NCBI RefSeq assembly: GCF_042680885.1
Contig: NZ_JBHUEO010000005.1
Coordinates: 266,659 to 330,658, forward strand
DNA length: 64,000 bases
Source of the DNA: Siminovitchia sediminis
GTDB lineage: Bacteria > Bacillota > Bacilli > Bacillales > Bacillaceae_C
Direction: 5' to 3'
The notes under the pieces are model-generated. The model searched no databases. It saw only the letters and a list, made by a program, of their open reading frames with translations, and was not told where the DNA came from. How positions within the stretch are numbered: position 1 is the stretch's first letter; each line of letters starts with the position of its first letter. Positions 37,421 through 45,105 of this stretch are shown in pieces. Position numbers and translations under genes: made by a program.

Positions 37421-37470
37421 CATGCCCGCTCGTTTCATAGAATCATGTGAAGGGGGAATGGACGGGCATG
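37421..37470 (+). promoter_or_regulatory. Inverted repeat covering the ylxY ribosome site and start
   Basis: CATGCCCG at 37421-37428 is a perfect inverted repeat of CGGGCATG at 37463-37470, which contains the ylxY ATG. Pairing would hide the start codon. The same left-arm sequence, CATGCCCGCTC, recurs upstream of dpaA at 46691. Confidence 0.5.
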
Positions 37471-38427
37471 AAAACAAAACACTTGCTAGGAATGGGGCTT
37501 ATTGCTATTCTAGCAATATTGATTGTCAACAATCCCTATACAACAACTTATTTAAATGATTTAGTGCATGATTCATTTCCAGTGAATGCCAAACCTGATG
37601 ATCTATATGAGCAAATATTGGAGGCCGCAAAACATTATGACGCGCCTCCTCAAGATGCAAAAATAGACAGAGTATGGAAGGCAATGCCGGGATATAATGG
37701 AATTAAAGTAGATGTCAAGGCTTCCTATAACAAAATGAAGGACGGAAAATTTGACAGCCGCAAGCTTGTTTTTAAGCAAATTCCGCCAAGTACTCATTTG
37801 AAAGACTTGCCCCCGGCTCCCATCTATCGCGGTCATCCTGACAAGCCGATGATCGGTTTCTTAATCAATGTAGCGTGGGGAAACGAATACTTACCAGATA
37901 TGCTGGCCACATTGAAGAAGCATCATGTACAGGCGACTTTCTTTTTAGAAGGCCGCTGGGTAAAGGAAAATCCCGATCTTGCCCAAATGATAGCTTCAGA
38001 CGGTCATGAGCTGGGAAATCATTCATACAGCCACCCGAAAATGGAAAGGCTTGGAGCGGCCCAAGCGCGTGAAGAACTCGTAAAGACCAATGAAATTATT
38101 GAGGCAACAACAGGAGAAAAGCCGGTCTGGTTTGGACCTCCGAGCGGCGGCTTTAATGATCAAACTGTCTTTGTTGCCAGTGAGTTAGGGATGAGTACCG
38201 TTTTGTGGACTGTAGATACAATTGATTGGCAAAAGCCTTCACCTGAAACAATTTTGGAACGGGTAATGTCAAAAATTCATCCCGGTGCAATGATCTTAAT
38301 GCACCCGACGGATTCAACCGAAAAAGCACTTGATTCACTTATTGGACAAATAAAGGAAAGAAATTTAAAAATCGGCTCAGTTTCCAAGCTAATGGATGAA
38401 GAGTACATGATTAAATTGGAACCATAG
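37468..38427 (+). CDS. ylxY: Polysaccharide deacetylase family sporulation protein YlxY
   Basis: NodB-fold protein with an N-terminal membrane anchor (LLGMGLIAILAILIVNNPY), 319 residues, located outside the membrane. The fold is clear: KPMIGFLINVAWGNEYLPDM, VQATFFLEGRWVKENPDLAQ, GHELGNHSYSHPKM and LWTVDTIDWQKPSPETIL. The usual first catalytic motif TFDDG is replaced by FLINVAWG and the RPP motif reads FGPPSGG, so the metal and base aspartates are missing while the HxxxH-type motif stays. This divergence is typical of YlxY, a sporulation-associated paralogue, and it may not be an active deacetylase. ATG 37468 is preferred over GTG 37447. Confidence 0.88.
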   Translation: MKTKHLLGMGLIAILAILIVNNPYTTTYLNDLVHDSFPVNAKPDDLYEQILEAAKHYDAPPQDAKIDRVWKAMPGYNGIKVDVKASYNKMKDGKFDSRKLVFKQIPPSTHLKDLPPAPIYRGHPDKPMIGFLINVAWGNEYLPDMLATLKKHHVQATFFLEGRWVKENPDLAQMIASDGHELGNHSYSHPKMERLGAAQAREELVKTNEIIEATTGEKPVWFGPPSGGFNDQTVFVASELGMSTVLWTVDTIDWQKPSPETILERVMSKIHPGAMILMHPTDSTEKALDSLIGQIKERNLKIGSVSKLMDEEYMIKLEP

Positions 38428-38463
38428 GCCGTTTTCCAGAATTAGCAGTTTTCAGCAATCAAA

Positions 38464-38800
38464 GGTTAGGGCAGGGACTCGAGGCCGCTTCAAAAAATTC
38501 ACTGAAGGCAAACCCGCCTTCACTGATTTTGTCTCCGGCGCTTAGTCGCCCGTAGCAGCCGACCAGCCGCTTCTGAAGGCAACCTGTGCCTTCGTCAGCA
38601 CCCGTCTTATGCTTCGGGGCTGAGCAAGACGCCTGCGCTTTTCTGTTTTTCTGTTGTCCAGCTACGGGCTTCAGCAACTAGCAGACTTCGCGCTTCCTCC
38701 TGCGATAAGTCAACATCGGCTCCTTTCGTCGCCGAGTTTCTTTTATCCCGTCGGAGGCACTACAGTCTGTACGTCGCTAAACGTCGCCCTGCGCTTTTCT
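38464..38800. repeat. Dispersed repeat block between ylxY and mlpA
   Basis: The 400-base gap 38428-38826 holds repeat sequence and no gene. One segment (38468-38550) matches the swrB-rpsB repeat: GGGACTCGAGGCCGCTTC, a GAAGGC/GCCTTC core and CTTAGTCGCC. A second (38604-38669) matches 12941-13001: CTTATGCTT, CGGGGCTG, GCAAG.CGCCT.CGCTTTTC and TTGTCCAGCT. A third (38690-38760) is an inverted repeat with CCTCCTGCGATAA and TTATCCCGTCGGAGG arms. Order differs from the first locus. Confidence 0.75.
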
Positions 38801-38826
38801 TTTCACCATGAACAGGAGGAACTTCA

Positions 38827-40065
38827 GTGATAAAAAAATATACTTGCCAAAATGGAGTTAGAGTTGTACTTGAGAAAATCCCTTCTGTCCGCTCAGTTGC
38901 TATCGGCATCTGGGTGGGAACCGGCTCACGTGATGAAAATCCGGTGAATAACGGTATTTCACATTTTCTCGAGCATATGTTTTTTAAAGGAACAGAGACA
39001 CGTAACGCCAAGGAGCTTGCTGAAGCCTTTGATTCGATCGGCGGGCAGGTGAATGCTTTTACATCGAAAGAATATACTTGTTACTATGCCAAGGTTCTTG
39101 ATAACCACTCCACCTATGCTTTGGAAACATTGGCCGATATGTTCTTTCATTCCACCTTTGCAGAAGAAGAACTAAACAAAGAAAAAAATGTTGTCTTTGA
39201 AGAAATTAAAATGTATGAAGATACACCAGATGATATTGTTCACGACTTGCTCAGTAAGGCAGCATATGAAAAACATCCCCTTGGTTATCCCATACTTGGG
39301 ACAGAAGAAACATTGTCATCCTTTACAGGAGATCTGCTTCGTGAATATGTAGAAGACATGTACACACCTGATAAAGTTGTTGTTTCTATTGCAGGTAATT
39401 TAGAAGAATCTATTCTTCATGAAGTAGAACGTCTTTTTGGCTCTTTTGAAAGAAAAGGGAGACCGCAGGCCGAATCAAAACCCGTCTTTCAAAAAAACCA
39501 TATTTCCAGGCAAAAAGATACGGAGCAAGCTCATTTGTGTATGGGCTTCGAGGGGTTGCCTATCGGAAATTCTGATATATACAGTTTGATTGTCATGAAT
39601 AATATTTTTGGCGGCAGTATGTCGTCGCGGCTCTTTCAAGAAGTCCGGGAGGAAAGAGGGTTGGCCTACTCCGTATTTTCTTACCATTCCTCCTATAAGG
39701 ACAGCGGCATGGTAACCGTATACGGCGGGACTGGGGCGGAACAGGTCGATGACCTGTTTGAAACCATTCAACAAACCCTTGAACAATTAAAGCAAGATGG
39801 AATTTCAGAAAAAGAATTAAAAAATAGCAAAGAACAGCTTAAAGGAAATTTAATGCTGGGCCTGGAAAGCACGAACAGCCGTATGAGCAGAAACGGAAGA
39901 AACGAGCTGTTGTTAAAAAAGCATAAAACGCTGGATGAAATCTTGGACGACATTGACCGGGTCGATATTCACAGTGTAAATAATATGGCTCTTCGTATTT
40001 TCACTAAGGATTATACACTTGCTTTAATCAGCCCCAAGGAAAAAATGTTATTGCAGACCAGTTGA
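38827..40065 (+). CDS. mlpA: M16 family zinc peptidase MlpA (YmxG)
   Basis: Mitochondrial-processing-peptidase-like protease; in B. subtilis the homologue affects protease gene expression. The 412-residue product has the inverted zinc motif HFLEH in NNGISHFLEHMFFKGTETRN (about residues 46-50) with the third ligand in VVFEEIKMYEDTPDD, and the C-terminal half with EERGLAYSVFSYHSSYKDSG. GTG 38827 follows ACAGGAGGA. Confidence 0.93.
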   Translation: MIKKYTCQNGVRVVLEKIPSVRSVAIGIWVGTGSRDENPVNNGISHFLEHMFFKGTETRNAKELAEAFDSIGGQVNAFTSKEYTCYYAKVLDNHSTYALETLADMFFHSTFAEEELNKEKNVVFEEIKMYEDTPDDIVHDLLSKAAYEKHPLGYPILGTEETLSSFTGDLLREYVEDMYTPDKVVVSIAGNLEESILHEVERLFGSFERKGRPQAESKPVFQKNHISRQKDTEQAHLCMGFEGLPIGNSDIYSLIVMNNIFGGSMSSRLFQEVREERGLAYSVFSYHSSYKDSGMVTVYGGTGAEQVDDLFETIQQTLEQLKQDGISEKELKNSKEQLKGNLMLGLESTNSRMSRNGRNELLLKKHKTLDEILDDIDRVDIHSVNNMALRIFTKDYTLALISPKEKMLLQTS

Positions 40066-40143
40066 CCAAGCTCTCCATTTCTCCCTTCTAAAAATGGAAA
40101 CGCCCATATATATTGTAATAATAGTGGGAGAAGGGGGAGAAAC

Positions 40144-40377
40144 ATGAGATTAAGCGAACTGGGTGGAAAAGAAATTGTTGATTTCAAAAAAGCTGAAAGA
40201 ATGGGTGTTTTGGGCCAGACAGATTTGGAGATTAATACCCATACGGGTGAAATCCATCATTTGATTATCCCGACTGGTAAATGGATCCGAAAGAACAGCG
40301 GGGAAATCAGGGTTCCCTGGAGAAATATTCGTACCGTTGGAGCAGATATGATTATATTGGAGGTCCCAGAACGCTAA
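40144..40377 (+). CDS. ymxH: PRC-barrel sporulation protein YmxH (YlmC family)
   Basis: YlmC/YmxH family protein of 77 residues with one PRC-barrel-like domain: MRLSELGGKEIVDFKKAERM, VLGQTDLEINTHTGEIHHLI and VPWRNIRTVGADMIILEV. Function is not established; the family is linked to sporulation. AAGGGGGAG precedes the ATG. In B. subtilis dpaA follows directly; here 6.5 kb of foreign genes intervene. Confidence 0.9.
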   Translation: MRLSELGGKEIVDFKKAERMGVLGQTDLEINTHTGEIHHLIIPTGKWIRKNSGEIRVPWRNIRTVGADMIILEVPER

Positions 40378-40387
40378 AGTTTACGAT

Positions 40388-40424
40388 CCGGTTCTTGTCT
40401 AAAAGACAAGAACCGGATTTTTTT
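40388..40424 (+). terminator. Strong terminator after ymxH
   Basis: A perfect 13-bp stem (CCGGTTCTTGTCT / AGACAAGAACCGG) with a three-base loop is followed by A and seven T. It isolates the TOMM cluster from upstream transcription. Confidence 0.92.
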
Positions 40425-40692
40425 GTTTGATCCCTTAGAGATACAAATAAAGTATGAAATCTCTTTTACCATTGGAGCCTCAGATCGCTTCGATTTTAAT
40501 AATTCACGGCTTTTTCCGTTTCATCAGGTTATCAGATCCCTTTCAATGGTTGGAGCTCCCTATTTTTACTGTTGGACAAATGAAATTTGTTATAGTGCCG
40601 GGCCATTAATTTTAAGTCCTGAAGAGGCAGGGGTTACATTTAAGAGATACCCATTGTTCCTTCATTCAGAAAATATCTTTGAATTGAAATAG
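40423..40692 (+). pseudogene. Unrecognised 89-codon frame between ymxH and the TOMM precursor
   Basis: A frame in phase with ymxH stays open from the ymxH stop (40377) to 40692, about 105 codons. Its only early start is a TTG at 40423, inside the terminator T-run with no ribosome site; the next ATG (40546) also has none. The product contains FTIGASDRFDFNNSRLFPFH and GPLILSPEEAGVTFKRYPLF and matches no family I know. A 51-codon frame at 40454-40609 overlaps it in another phase. Most likely a gene remnant or chance frame at the island edge. Confidence 0.3.
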
Positions 40693-40828
40693 GCTTTTAC
40701 ATCAGTAACAGCCACCTAAATCGATCATATTGTGTTGAGGAGAGCTGACGTTTTTAATGACAAAGAATTCAACTCTCTTATCGGGTGTCAGTTTGCCCTG
40801 TTGAACAAATACAAAGGGGAGGACCAAA

Positions 40829-41056
40829 GTGCAATACTTTCAAAACGACTTACAAGGGTTGGAAATGGATGATTATCATGTAGGTGAGCTAATTCCTATG
40901 AATTATCAGAGCCAAGTTCCGGTTGAGTTTGACAGCAGGCGTTGTGGCCGTTGTGGTGGCTGTTTCCATTGTGGCGGGTGTTTCCGTTGTGGCGGCTGTT
41001 TCCGCTGTGGCGGTTGTTTTAGTTGTTTTGGCGGTTTTGGAGGATTCTTTATTTAA
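40829..41056 (+). CDS. Heterocycloanthracin/sonorensin-type TOMM precursor peptide
   Basis: Ribosomal precursor of a thiazole-containing peptide. The 75-residue product has a leader rich in Gln, Asn and acidic residues (MQYFQNDLQGLEMDDYHVGE, to about residue 38) and a core with ten Cys at 39, 42, 45, 48, 51, 54, 57, 60, 63 and 66, exactly every third position. Four hexads of the form CGGCF[HRS] cover residues 42-65, and the end is FGGFGGFFI, continuing the three-residue period with Phe. Cys-Xaa-Xaa repeats next to these maturation genes define the Bacillus heterocycloanthracin family. GTG start, six bases after AAAGGGGAGG. The Cys are the expected thiazole/thiazoline sites; only one core Ser (65) is present. 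Confidence 0.88.
   Translation: MQYFQNDLQGLEMDDYHVGELIPMNYQSQVPVEFDSRRCGRCGGCFHCGGCFRCGGCFRCGGCFSCFGGFGGFFI
40952..41023 (+). repeat. Four 18-bp tandem units in the precursor core
   Basis: The codons of the CGGCFx hexads form four consecutive 18-base units of the type TGTGGYGGYTGTTTCCRT with few third-position changes. Such DNA can gain or lose units by slippage, changing the number of heterocycles. Confidence 0.85.
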
Positions 41057-41079
41057 AAAAGAGAAAAATGGCTGGTTTG

Positions 41080-41126
41080 AAAAGAAATGGCTCTGCATGA
41101 TCTGGTGCAGGGCGTTTCTTTTCTTG
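41080..41126 (+). terminator. Read-through hairpin after the precursor gene
   Basis: AAAAGAAA (41080-41087) and TTTCTTTT (41115-41122) flank an inner CTGCA/TGCAG stem, with more T following. Its place between precursor and enzyme genes suggests partial termination or mRNA protection, giving excess precursor transcript. This role is inference. Confidence 0.6.
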
Positions 41127-41202
41127 TTTATCATACTGGACAGCCAAGAGTACATAAAATGATTAGGGGAAATCGGAATGATGAGAAATAAGGAGGAGCT
41201 GA

Positions 41203-43146
41203 ATGTCTATACTTAACCCGTCCACACGTCTGAAGGTAAAAAGGGATACATTTTTCCTCCCGGACTCAAAGGGTGGTGTGTATTTTCGGAATAATTCGAG
41301 TTCATTTCGAATGGAAGGCAGTACGATTTATCAATGGATTGAAAGATTGATACCGATGTTTGACGGCGAGAATACAATGGAAGATTTGACAAAGGGATTA
41401 ACGGCACCATACAGGAAGAGAGTGTATGAAATTGGAGAAACACTTTACGAAAATGGCTTCGTCCGGGACATCAGCAAAGACACTCCCCATCAATTAAATC
41501 GTTCCGTTCTTAAACAATATGCCTCGCAAATTGAATTTATAGAAAATTTTGCGAATTCCGGTGCGTATCGTTTTCAACTATTTCGTCAGGCTAATGTTCT
41601 TGCCGTAGGTTCGGGACCCTTTCTCCTTTCATTGGCTTCGGCATTCATCGAATCAGGACTGACCAGAATACATGTGATGATAACAGATTCCATTCCTACG
41701 AATCGCCCGCGCCTGAGTGAACTCGTGCAGAATGCCAGCAAGTCGGATCCAGATGTAGAGTTAACTGAGATCCAATTTCGAAAAGGGGAGGGAAGAAGTT
41801 TTTGGAAAGAAGCTGTGCACCCCTATGATTGGATTTTGTATGTCTCACAGGATGGCCATATACATGAGTTAAAGATGCTTAACCAAGTTTGTAAAGAAGA
41901 AAGGAAGTCATTTATACCCGCCATATGTTTCCAGCAAGTGGGGATTGCCGGTCCCTTATTTCATCCAGAATCAGAAGGGTGCTGGGAATCTGCATGGCGC
42001 AGGATCCATCGGTCTGCATTGCAATCGAAAAAGCGGCCTCAGCCTTACTCTTCAACATCAGGATCGATTCTGGCGAATGTCGCCGCCTTTGAATTGTTTA
42101 AAAATGCAACGGGGATTGCCGATTCAAATCAAAGTAATCAAATATATCTGCTTGATCTTGAAACGCTGGAGGGTGATTGGTTTTCATTCATTACACATCC
42201 GCTGGTCACTTCAACAAGTTTTACACCCAATCTGGTTAAGAATCTTGATGTAAGGCTTAAACAGGATTCCCCAAGCGGTAACCGGCCTAAACACCCGAGA
42301 ATCCTCCTGGAATATTTCAGTCGTTTAACTTCCGATAAAACTGGCATTTTTCATACATGGGAGGAACGAAATTTGATACAGCTGCCGCTTGCACAGTGCT
42401 TTGTTCAAGCGGTTGACCCACTGTCCGAAGGACCGGCAGAGCTGTTGCCGGAAGTTGTTTGTGCAGGTTTGACACATGAGGAAGCAAAAAGAGAGGCGGG
42501 TCTGACCGGAATTGAAATGTATGTTTCACAAATGATTCATTCTCAGATCAGCGTGAACCATATGGAGGGATTTATAGGAATCGGTGCCGGGGAAACAATC
42601 GAAGAGGCGGTTTGTCGGGGACTGCAAGTTTATTTAAATGAAAAATTAAGAAAAAGAAATATGGAACAACCCAATACGATCATTCCTATGCAGATAGGAT
42701 CTGTTAAGGACAAATCATGCAGATTTTATATAGATGCCCTGACCGCCTTGAACGGTATACCGGCGATTGGCCGGCAAGAGGGGATTTTTGGTTTCCCTGT
42801 GGCAGGAGTAAGAACGAATGGAAGTTGGTATTTAAGTACAGGTTTAAATGCAACGTTGGCCCTTCAAAATGCATTGAAGCAAGCCCTTTTAGATTCTCAA
42901 AGCGATGAGAATTCTATCATAAAACTAGAGATGGAGTCTGCAGTTTTTCTCAAAAATACCGAAAGCAAACTGGATGTTCCCTCTTCTGATGAATGGACAC
43001 CATTTGACCTGTTACAATCTTCCTTTCAAATCTTGAAACAAAACCATAAACGGATGTTCGTTTATGACCTTTCATTCGAACCTTTTTTAAAACAGGAGAT
43101 GGCTGGGGTGTTTGGTGTACAGGTACGAGAGGGGGAATGGTCGTGA
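41203..43146 (+). CDS. Thiazole-containing bacteriocin maturation protein, ThiF-like
   Basis: The 647-residue protein belongs to the ThiF/E1-like maturation family found with heterocycloanthracin precursors (ocin_ThiF-like type), thought to help the cyclodehydratase recognise the leader. Residues about 115-240 show an E1-like nucleotide fold: NVLAVGSGPFLLSLASAFIE then a hydrophobic strand and ITDS. Lacking the E1 catalytic Cys context, it is unlikely to adenylate by itself. The C-terminal half (about 415-570) resembles a degenerate YcaO domain: GLTGIEMYVS, ETIEEAVCRGLQVYL, NGIPAIGRQEG and STGLNATLALQNALKQAL align in order with motifs of the next protein. ATG follows AAGGAGGAGCTGA. Confidence 0.85.
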   Translation: MSILNPSTRLKVKRDTFFLPDSKGGVYFRNNSSSFRMEGSTIYQWIERLIPMFDGENTMEDLTKGLTAPYRKRVYEIGETLYENGFVRDISKDTPHQLNRSVLKQYASQIEFIENFANSGAYRFQLFRQANVLAVGSGPFLLSLASAFIESGLTRIHVMITDSIPTNRPRLSELVQNASKSDPDVELTEIQFRKGEGRSFWKEAVHPYDWILYVSQDGHIHELKMLNQVCKEERKSFIPAICFQQVGIAGPLFHPESEGCWESAWRRIHRSALQSKKRPQPYSSTSGSILANVAAFELFKNATGIADSNQSNQIYLLDLETLEGDWFSFITHPLVTSTSFTPNLVKNLDVRLKQDSPSGNRPKHPRILLEYFSRLTSDKTGIFHTWEERNLIQLPLAQCFVQAVDPLSEGPAELLPEVVCAGLTHEEAKREAGLTGIEMYVSQMIHSQISVNHMEGFIGIGAGETIEEAVCRGLQVYLNEKLRKRNMEQPNTIIPMQIGSVKDKSCRFYIDALTALNGIPAIGRQEGIFGFPVAGVRTNGSWYLSTGLNATLALQNALKQALLDSQSDENSIIKLEMESAVFLKNTESKLDVPSSDEWTPFDLLQSSFQILKQNHKRMFVYDLSFEPFLKQEMAGVFGVQVREGEWS

Positions 43147-45083
43147 CTGCTCACATACTCATTGCCGGACAGGGATTATTAGCAGATTTTGTCCATGATC
43201 AATTGTCCACCAGTTATGCCGTGAAGCGTCAAAGTTTATTAGAAGGGGTTTCCGAAAATTCAAAACTTGCTCTGGTACTGCACGACGGCTGGCATCCGTC
43301 GGTCCATCAAAAAGCGGAAGAAAGATTTAGAACCACAGGCATCCCGTGGCTCCGCGGTTTCGTATCGTTTGGGGAAGGAATTGTTGGTCCATTCGTAAGA
43401 CCCAATACCACGGGATGTTCTCACTGTGCTGACCTGCGGCGAATAATAGCTGGAACAGACAGCAGGGAAATGTGGGAGTTTCAAATAAGATTGGCGGAAG
43501 GAGAAGGGGTTAGGCGGGATGCATGGGCGTCACGACCGGGACTGTCGCAAATGGCAGCATTCATATGCAACGAAGTGCACAGGATTCTGCAGGGACACCC
43601 CAGTAACCTGGAAGAAAAGCTTTTTATTACTAACCTGAAAACGCTGACGAATTCAAGTCACGTTTTCTTGCCTGTCCCTCATTGTCCAATATGCAGTGAT
43701 TTACCTGATGACGCGCCTGATTTAGCTCACATTCGGTTAGAATCAAGTCCTAAACTGACTGCTGATAGCTATCGCTGCCGTTCAATGAACGATTTAAAAA
43801 CAGTGTTAGCCAAAGATTATCTTGATGAACGTACAGGGGTCATGAATGGAAAAGTACAGGATTACACGCTGCCGTTTGCTGATATTATCGTCAACATGCC
43901 GCTGTTTGGAGCAGATGAAGGAGTGGCAGGAAGGTCTAATTCTTATGAGATGAGTGAGTTGACCGCCATTCTGGAAGGTTTGGAAAGATATTGCGGGATC
44001 GGGCCACGAGGTAAAAAGACCATAGTCCGTGACAGCTATCATCGGTTAGAAAGCCAGGCATTACATCCGGCAAGGGTTGGTTTACACGACAAGGAGCAAT
44101 ATAAAAAGCCGCATTTTCCGTTTAAACCATTTCATCCCGATACCCCAATGAATTGGGTGTGGGGTTACTCGTTTTTACACGAACGGCCCGTTTTGGTTCC
44201 AGAGTTACTCGCCTATTATAGTTTGGGACACGGAGAGGGTTTTGTTTATGAAACCTCAAATGGATGTGCATTGGGGGGAAGTATAGAGGAAGCGATTTTC
44301 CATGCCATTCTGGAAGTTGTCGAGAGAGACTCATTTTTGTTAACCTGGTATGCTCAGCTGCCGCTTCCCGGCCTTGACCTAAGCTCTGCCGGCGACAAGG
44401 AATTACAGTTGATGGTGGATCGGGTACGTGAGGTAATGGGATATGATCTTTATCTTTATAATTCAACGATGGAACATGGGATTCCAAGTATTTGGGGAGT
44501 GGCCAAAAACAGAAGATCCAAGGGATTAAATCTTATTTGTGCAGCCGGAGCAAACCCTGACCCTGTAAGTGCAGTAAAAAGTACGATTTACGAGCTCGCC
44601 GGAATGATGTCCGGGCAAGACGAAAAACTGGAGGAAAACAGGCAGAAATACGCAGGGATGCTGAAGGATCCTTTCGCTGTTCGTAATATGGAGGACCATG
44701 GCCTGTTGTACGGTCTTCAGGAAGCAGAGGAACGTCTGAACTTTTTATTGCATCATGAACGTCCTTTACGTACATTCGCCGAGGAATTTAAGCAGCCGCC
44801 GGTACATACCGATTTGAAGGATGACCTGCAGGATATTCTTGAACGGTTCCGGCGGTTAAACCTGGAAATAATTGTCGTGGACCAAACATCACCTATTACG
44901 AAACGAAACGGGTTATTTTGTGTAAAGGTATTGATTCCCGGCATGTTGCCAATGACCTTTGGCCATCACCTTACGCGTGTGAAAGGGCTGGAGAGGGTAC
45001 TCACTGTACCAAAACAACTGGGATTTGCAAAAACACCGTTATCATACGAACAGCTGAATCCGCATCCTCATCCGTTCCCATAA
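43143..45083 (+). CDS. TOMM cyclodehydratase: leader-binding domain fused to YcaO
   Basis: ATP-dependent enzyme that turns Cys (and Ser/Thr) of the precursor into azolines. The 646-residue fusion has an N-terminal E1-like, leader-recognition part (HILIAGQGLLADFVHDQ) with a likely zinc site CSHC...CPIC (GCSHCADLRR; PHCPICSDLPD), then a YcaO domain: SYEMSELTAILEGLERYCG, GGSIEEAIFHAILEVVERDS (ATP/Mg residues) and GIPSIWGVAKN. It ends NPHPHPFP, the proline-rich PxPxP C-terminus typical of azoline-forming YcaO enzymes. I prefer GTG 43143, which overlaps the previous stop as GTGA and is seven bases from GAGGGGG; ATG 43137 is an alternative. Confidence 0.92.
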   Translation: MTAHILIAGQGLLADFVHDQLSTSYAVKRQSLLEGVSENSKLALVLHDGWHPSVHQKAEERFRTTGIPWLRGFVSFGEGIVGPFVRPNTTGCSHCADLRRIIAGTDSREMWEFQIRLAEGEGVRRDAWASRPGLSQMAAFICNEVHRILQGHPSNLEEKLFITNLKTLTNSSHVFLPVPHCPICSDLPDDAPDLAHIRLESSPKLTADSYRCRSMNDLKTVLAKDYLDERTGVMNGKVQDYTLPFADIIVNMPLFGADEGVAGRSNSYEMSELTAILEGLERYCGIGPRGKKTIVRDSYHRLESQALHPARVGLHDKEQYKKPHFPFKPFHPDTPMNWVWGYSFLHERPVLVPELLAYYSLGHGEGFVYETSNGCALGGSIEEAIFHAILEVVERDSFLLTWYAQLPLPGLDLSSAGDKELQLMVDRVREVMGYDLYLYNSTMEHGIPSIWGVAKNRRSKGLNLICAAGANPDPVSAVKSTIYELAGMMSGQDEKLEENRQKYAGMLKDPFAVRNMEDHGLLYGLQEAEERLNFLLHHERPLRTFAEEFKQPPVHTDLKDDLQDILERFRRLNLEIIVVDQTSPITKRNGLFCVKVLIPGMLPMTFGHHLTRVKGLERVLTVPKQLGFAKTPLSYEQLNPHPHPFP

Positions 45084-45105
45084 CGTCAGAGTAGGAGGCT
45101 AAAGA

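Noticed and set aside
40943..41030. Cys-rich small protein read as a metallothionein or zinc-ribbon
   Set aside because: Strict Cys-Xaa-Xaa periodicity plus adjacent YcaO, ThiF-like and SagB genes fit a TOMM precursor much better.
40889..41155. 88-codon minus-strand frame opposite the TOMM precursor
   Set aside because: It is the complement of the 18-bp repeats, giving Thr/Ala-rich low-complexity sequence; the + strand frame has the ribosome site and family features.
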